Shown: one piece after another, positions 59,180-64,000 of the stretch | Numbering within the stretch: position 1 is the first letter of the stretch | Layout of the letters: every line of letters begins with the position of its first letter | Source: Phanerodontia chrysosporium | Lineage: Eukaryota; Basidiomycota; Agaricomycetes; Polyporales; Phanerochaetaceae | Assembly: GCA_001910725.1 (NCBI GenBank) | Contig: MJGA01000022.1 | Coordinates: 372,001 to 436,000 of the forward strand | Length of the DNA: 64,000 bases | Direction: 5' to 3' | The notes under the pieces: generated by a model | What the model was told of the DNA's origin: nothing | The model's database searches: none | The model's input: the letters and a program-made list of their open reading frames with translations, nothing else | Made by a program: the position numbers and the translations under genes

Positions 59180-62100
59180 TCAGCCCATGACGCTCGCGAG
59201 CAGGGCCATGCGGATCTAAGTGTAGACGTCAGGACCACAAGTGATGGCAGGAGCAGAAGACAACGTACGAAGAGACCGTAGCGCATCTGACGGAAGTAGA
59301 CAGCACGGCGAGAGTCAAAGTCGACCTCGGGATCGATTTCTGCAAGAACGACCAGATGAATACACACAAGCTGCACTAAAGAGCAGGAGCAGCTTACCGT
59401 TGACGCGGGGCAGGGGGTGCATGACAATCATGTCCTCCTTGGCGCGCGCGAGGAGCGAGTGGTCGACGCGGTACGCGTCCTTGACGCTGAGCCACTCGGC
59501 CTCGCTCGTGAAGCGCTCCTTCTGGATGCGCGTCACGTACAGCACGTCTGTCTCCGCGAGGCAGTCCTCGAGCGACTCGTACACGTTCACAGTCACGCCC
59601 GCCTTGCGCGCCGCAGAGACTACCGCGGCGGGCATCGCGAGCGACGCCGGCGCGACAAAGTTGAGGCGCACGCTGTACATGCACAGCAGCGTCACGAGGC
59701 TGTGCACCGTACGCCCGTTCTTGAGGTCGCCGAGCATCGTGATCGTGCGTCCGTTGACGGTGCCGAGCTCGGACCGGATCGTGTACACGTCGAGCAGCGC
59801 CTGCGTCGGGTGCTCGCCGATGCCGTCGCCGGCGTTGATGACGGGCACGGGGGAGAACTTGGCGGCGAGCTGTGCACTGCCGACGTCGGGGTGGCGGAGC
59901 ACGACCGCGTCGGCGTAGCAGCCGAGCGTGCGGATGGTGTCGGGGAGCGTCTCGCCCTTGAGCACGGACGAGGTGTCGACGTTGACCTGGACGACCTCAC
60001 CACCACAGCGCTTCATCGCAGCGTCGAACGACGACGAGGTGCGAGTCGAGGGCTCGTAGAACATCGTGCAGAGAACCTTGCCCTTGAGGATGTCGAGGAT
60101 ACCGTTCCGCTCGACCTGCAGCTGCATCTCGTGCGCAAGCGAGAAGAGATCGTGGATGTCCTTGTGCGTGAATTGCTTGACGGACAGGATGTGTTTGCGG
60201 TGGAACGCAGGGTGAGGCGTAAGATGAGACAAACCGGAGGGCACGTTGAGCGGGCCGTGCAGGGTCGAAGGAGGAACAGCGGGGAGCTGCTGCACCTGCT
60301 GCGTGGGGCTGATGACCAGGTTGGAAAGCTCAGGCTTAGCAGGAGCAGACGAGACCGAAGTTGCACGCTCCCTCGTCGCGTGGACAATGACAGCGCTGGA
60401 GACGTCGCGGCCGAGCGGGTTGACGTTGAGAACACCGTCCAAATACGCGGTCTGGCCGTGGACAAGCACGCGGTGGACAGCTCCATCCAGAACGCGCGTC
60501 TCGGCCGGAGACCACGCCTTGCTCCTCTTTCCGAGCATGCTGGACGCCTTCGTCTTCCTGCCAACGATAACCTCGATGTGCGTGTGTGCCTGATCAGGAA
60601 GGCCGAAGATGCGGATGGGGTTGTCATGCAGACGCAGCTGAACATCCTTCAGAGTAAGGCGACCTTCCGATACCGCAGTCAAGAGAAGAGGAAGCGTCTC
60701 CTCAACACCAGACCACGCGCTGGCATCCTTGCCGAGAGCCTTGGCGAGGCGGAAGGGAACGTTGCCAGTAGAGAACGCATCAATGGCCTCCATGCTCTTC
60801 CAGAGCGCCTTCTGGTCCTCCACAGTCGGGAGGCAGTCGACGCCGCCGAACTGCTCTCGAGTGAAGAACAGGGAGAAGACGGATACGTCACAAGTGACAT
60901 TGAGCTGCTTGCCCTTGCTCAGCGAGATCAGAAGCATGTCATCCTTGTTCTGCACGTCCGTGACGTGGACCGAGCGATTGTGCAAGCCAGCGAGCAGGAG
61001 GATGGGCGCGAGGCGCTCGCCCTTGGCGTTCGTGACAATGAGCTTGTTGGGCGGCCACGAGTTGAAGTGGGCCGCGAGACCGATCATGTCCGTGAAGTCG
61101 GCAGGGATGAACAGGGACTTGGCGTCGCCCTGGAGGTCCTCGTCGAGAGTGTTGACGTTGGACGGCATAGCGGTAATGCTGAGGGCGTAGTTGCAGTAGG
61201 CGCTAGCCGCGACATTTGCCTGGACGGTCTTGAATGTCTTCTCGTCGGTAATAGCACCGGCCTCACCGAAGGGCAGCACAATGGCGGTCGAGAAGCCACC
61301 ACTAACAGATGCCTTGGTAGCCTCGACGAAGTCCGCCGGGGTCGGCTCCATGAGGCCAGGGACGAACGAAGAGACGTTGATGAGGCCTGGGAGCGTGTAC
61401 GTGCTGTGCGATGTCTTGTAGTCGATTGGGGAGACGTCCAAGGGAAGGCGGCGGACGAGGGCCTCGAACAGAATCTTCGCGACCTTGACGTTCGTGATCA
61501 GAGGCACGGCAAAGTCGACTGCCATACGACGCGTGCGGTAGCCCTTGCTGGCGTAGCTGGCAGGGCGACGGAAGTGGTTCTTGGACGGCAGGTTGATATA
61601 CATATCGATCAGGTTGTTCGCCAAGTGTTGCGTGAGCGAGTACTCGGCCTTCTGCTTCTCGCTGCTGTCCTCAGGAAGAGTCTCGAGGTACTAAGAAACA
61701 TCAAATCAGCGAGGGCTCGTGGAAGCGTAAACATGAGACGTACCTTGCACGGGATGTTGTGCTCAGTCAAGAAGTCAGCAGTTCCCGAGGTCGCGAAGAT
61801 TTCGTAACCCGCGGCGTGCAGCTTCTGGATGGACGGCAGCAGCTCGAGCTTCTCCTTGTACCCGCCGATCGAGAAGAGGATGTTCTTCTTGGGAGGACGA
61901 TGCCCGTGGAGATGAGCGCCTTGACGTACGCCTCATACTTGTCGTGCCCAAAGCACGCGACTTCACCTGTGGAAGCCATCTCGACACCAAGCACGGGGTC
62001 GGCGCCAGACAGGCGGCTGAACGAGAACTGCGGCACCTTGACACCGACGTAGTCCGACGGCAGGCCCGCGTCCGGGTACGGCTCGACGGGCATGCCGAGC

Positions 62101-64000
62101 ATGACCTTCGTCGCCATCTCGATCGCGTCGATGCCGGTGACCTTGGACACGAACGGGAACGAGCGCGCGGCGCGGAGGTTGCACTCGATGACCTTGATCT
62201 CGTTGTTCTTAGCGATGAACTGGATGTTGAACGGGCCCGTGACGTTGAGCGCATTTCCGATCTTGGCGGTCGCCTCCTCGATCTGGCGCACGGTCTGCGG
62301 GTCCAGGTCCTGCGGTGGGTGGATAAGCGTCGCGTCGCCAGAGTGTACGCCCGCGTTCTCAACATGCTCCGAGATGTAGTGCATGACCATCTTGCCGTCC
62401 TTCGCGACCGCATCCATCTCTATCTCCTTCGCGCCCTCGATGTACTTCGAGATGACGACCGGGTGGTCACGCGAGACCGCGGTGGCCTGCGAGAGGTAGC
62501 CCGAGAGGTCGTCGGGGCCAAAGACGACGTTCATCGCCGCGCCAGAAAGGACGTACGAGGGGCGAACGAGCACTGGGTAGCCGACAGACTCGCAGAAGGC
62601 GTGCGCCTCCTCGAAGCTCGACAGCTCCTTCCACTTTGGCTGGTCGACACCGATCTCGTCGAGGAGACGCGAGAACTTGTAACGGTTCTCAGCAGTGTCG
62701 ATCATCTCGGGGGAGGTGCCATAAATCTTGACGTTCTGGCGGTGGAGCGGCAGCGCAATGTTGTTCGGCGTCTGGCCGCCCATGGAAAGGATGATACCGC
62801 GCGATGCTTCGACGTCGTAAATGTCCAGGATCGTCTCGAGGCTGATGTTCTCGAAGTACAGGCGGTCGGCCTCGTCGTAGTCGGTACTGACAGTCTCAGG
62901 ATTGTAGTTGACCATGACCGTAGGGAGACCGTTGTCGCGCAACGTACGGATGGCGCGGACAGCGCACCAATCGAACTCGACGGACGAGCCAATGCGGTAC
63001 ACACCAGAACCGAGCACCATGACGCCACGGTCGTTGAACTCGACATCATGCTCGACCGCATTGTAGGTCGTGTACAGGTAGTTGGTGAACGCGGGGAACT
63101 CGGCAGCGACCGTGTCAATCTGTTTGACGAACGGTGCGATGCTGTACTCCTGACGGAGGCGGCGGACGGCGAGCTCGTTCGAGCCCATGCACATGGCGAG
63201 CTGACGATCCGAGAAGCCGAGCTGCTTCGCCTGGCGCAGAACCTCAGGAGTGATAGTCGAGACGTTGTACGAGCCGAGCTTGATCTCGGTCTTGAAGATC
63301 GCCTCGAGCTTCCTGAGGAACCACTTGTCGATGTTGGTCATCTGCCAGATCTTCTCAACGGAGTAGCCGCGGTGGAAGGCGGTCGAGATGGCGAAGATGC
63401 GCTTGTCGGTAGGGTTCTCGAGCTCCTCGTCGATATTCTCGACGAAGTCGTTCTAGGAGCGACGGACGTTAGCCCAGCCTCTCATACAGTAAATCCAAGT
63501 TGCCTACCTTCGCGAAGCCAAGGAACTGGTCGTCGATAGCCCGAATGGCCTTCTGGATGGTCTCCTCGAAGGTACGTCCGATGCTCATGACCTCACCGAC
63601 GGACTTCATGCTCGAGCTGAGGAGCCTGCTGACGCGGTGGAACTTCTTGAGGTCCCAGCGCGGGATCTTGACGACACAGTAATCCAAGCTCGGCTCGAAG
63701 CACGCGCTCGTGACCTTCGTCACCGAATTCTTGATCTCGTTGAGCGGAATGCCGAGGCCGAGCTTCGCGGCGATGAAGGCGAGCGGGTAGCCAGTCGCCT
63801 TCGATGCGAGCGCAGACGAGCGCGAGAGACGCGCGTTCACCTCGATGATGCAGTACTCCTTCGACGTCGGGTTCAGGGCGTACTGGATGTTGCACTCTCC
63901 GACGACGCCGAGGTGGCGAATGACGTTAATCGCGGTGGTGCGGAGCATGTTGTAGTCCGCGTCCGAGAGCGTCTGCGAGGGGGCGACGACGATAGAGTCG
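59180..64000 (-). CDS. URA2: Multifunctional pyrimidine synthesis protein Ura2 (CPSase large part, DHOase-like, ATCase); N-terminus beyond right edge
   Basis: First two steps of UMP synthesis. The window holds the carbamoyl-phosphate synthase large region: ATP-grasp 1 end ([37 protein letters not shown]), then ATP-grasp 2 ([60 protein letters not shown]). An MGS-like regulatory domain ([18 protein letters not shown]) follows. The dihydroorotase-like domain lacks the metal-binding HxH ([16 protein letters not shown] is at that place), as in other fungal Ura2. Last is aspartate transcarbamylase ([47 protein letters not shown]), ending [10 protein letters not shown] with TGA at 59180-59182. Introns lie at about 59214-59265, 59330-59395, 61690-61743 and 63452-63507. 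At 61891-61893 (GGG, minus-strand CCC) one base seems missing: the frame moves at VLP-KKNILF. Confidence 0.95.

Noticed and set aside
59417..63539. Very long plus-strand ORFs of about 796 and 531 codons opposite URA2
   Set aside because: They are antisense shadows of a G/C3-biased gene. The minus strand encodes recognised CPSase and ATCase motifs.

Overview
The window is genomic DNA from a filamentous basidiomycete, most likely an Agaricomycete. Protein genes carry many 45-60 nt introns with GT..AG borders, and single-copy housekeeping genes lie beside large disordered proteins and basidiomycete-type transposons. Exon joins below were worked out by eye from splice borders and reading phase. 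Where I say the lengths check, the exon sum is divisible by three and contains no stop.

Layout. 1-23.1 kb: the 3' end of a Ser/Pro-rich gene, a GMC oxidoreductase, a disordered protein, a peroxisomal-type CoA Nudix hydrolase, a polytopic membrane protein, an adenylate-forming reductase (A-T-R) and two closely related MFS transporters. The oxidoreductase, membrane protein, reductase and paired exporters look like a small secondary-metabolite locus. 25.3-28.6 kb: histone H4, then a divergent pair made of a mitochondrial rRNA 2'-O-methyltransferase (MRM2-like) and a TFIIIC subunit (sub6/TFC7-like).

30.3-46.3 kb is a stack of nested mobile elements. A pogo-like DNA transposon (30333-45384, 25-bp perfect terminal inverted repeats, TA target duplication) sits in one arm of an older inverted repeat. 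The other arm (46263-46310) preserves the empty site. The pogo element is itself interrupted by an 11.66-kb Plavaka-type element (30704-42360, imperfect TIRs starting TGTCAGAAC, GA on both sides). That element carries a TET/JBP-type 2-oxoglutarate dioxygenase that looks intact, a large accessory protein, and a Plavaka transposase with three in-frame stops. The inner element is therefore probably immobile by itself, while its DNA-modification enzyme still reads through.

48.6-64 kb: a disordered protein, the DEAH helicase Prp43, a second disordered Lys-rich/coiled-coil protein, and a cluster of three tiny hydrophobic proteins. These share an MGxxxS N-terminus and an intron splitting the Gly2 codon, and two of the three end in a di-cysteine tail. 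The window closes with most of URA2 (CPSase-DHOase-like-ATCase), open at the right edge.

Single-base frame breaks occur in URA2, one MFS copy and the adenylate-forming reductase, each explained by a missing G or C. As URA2 is needed for pyrimidine prototrophy, at least some are probably assembly indels rather than gene decay.
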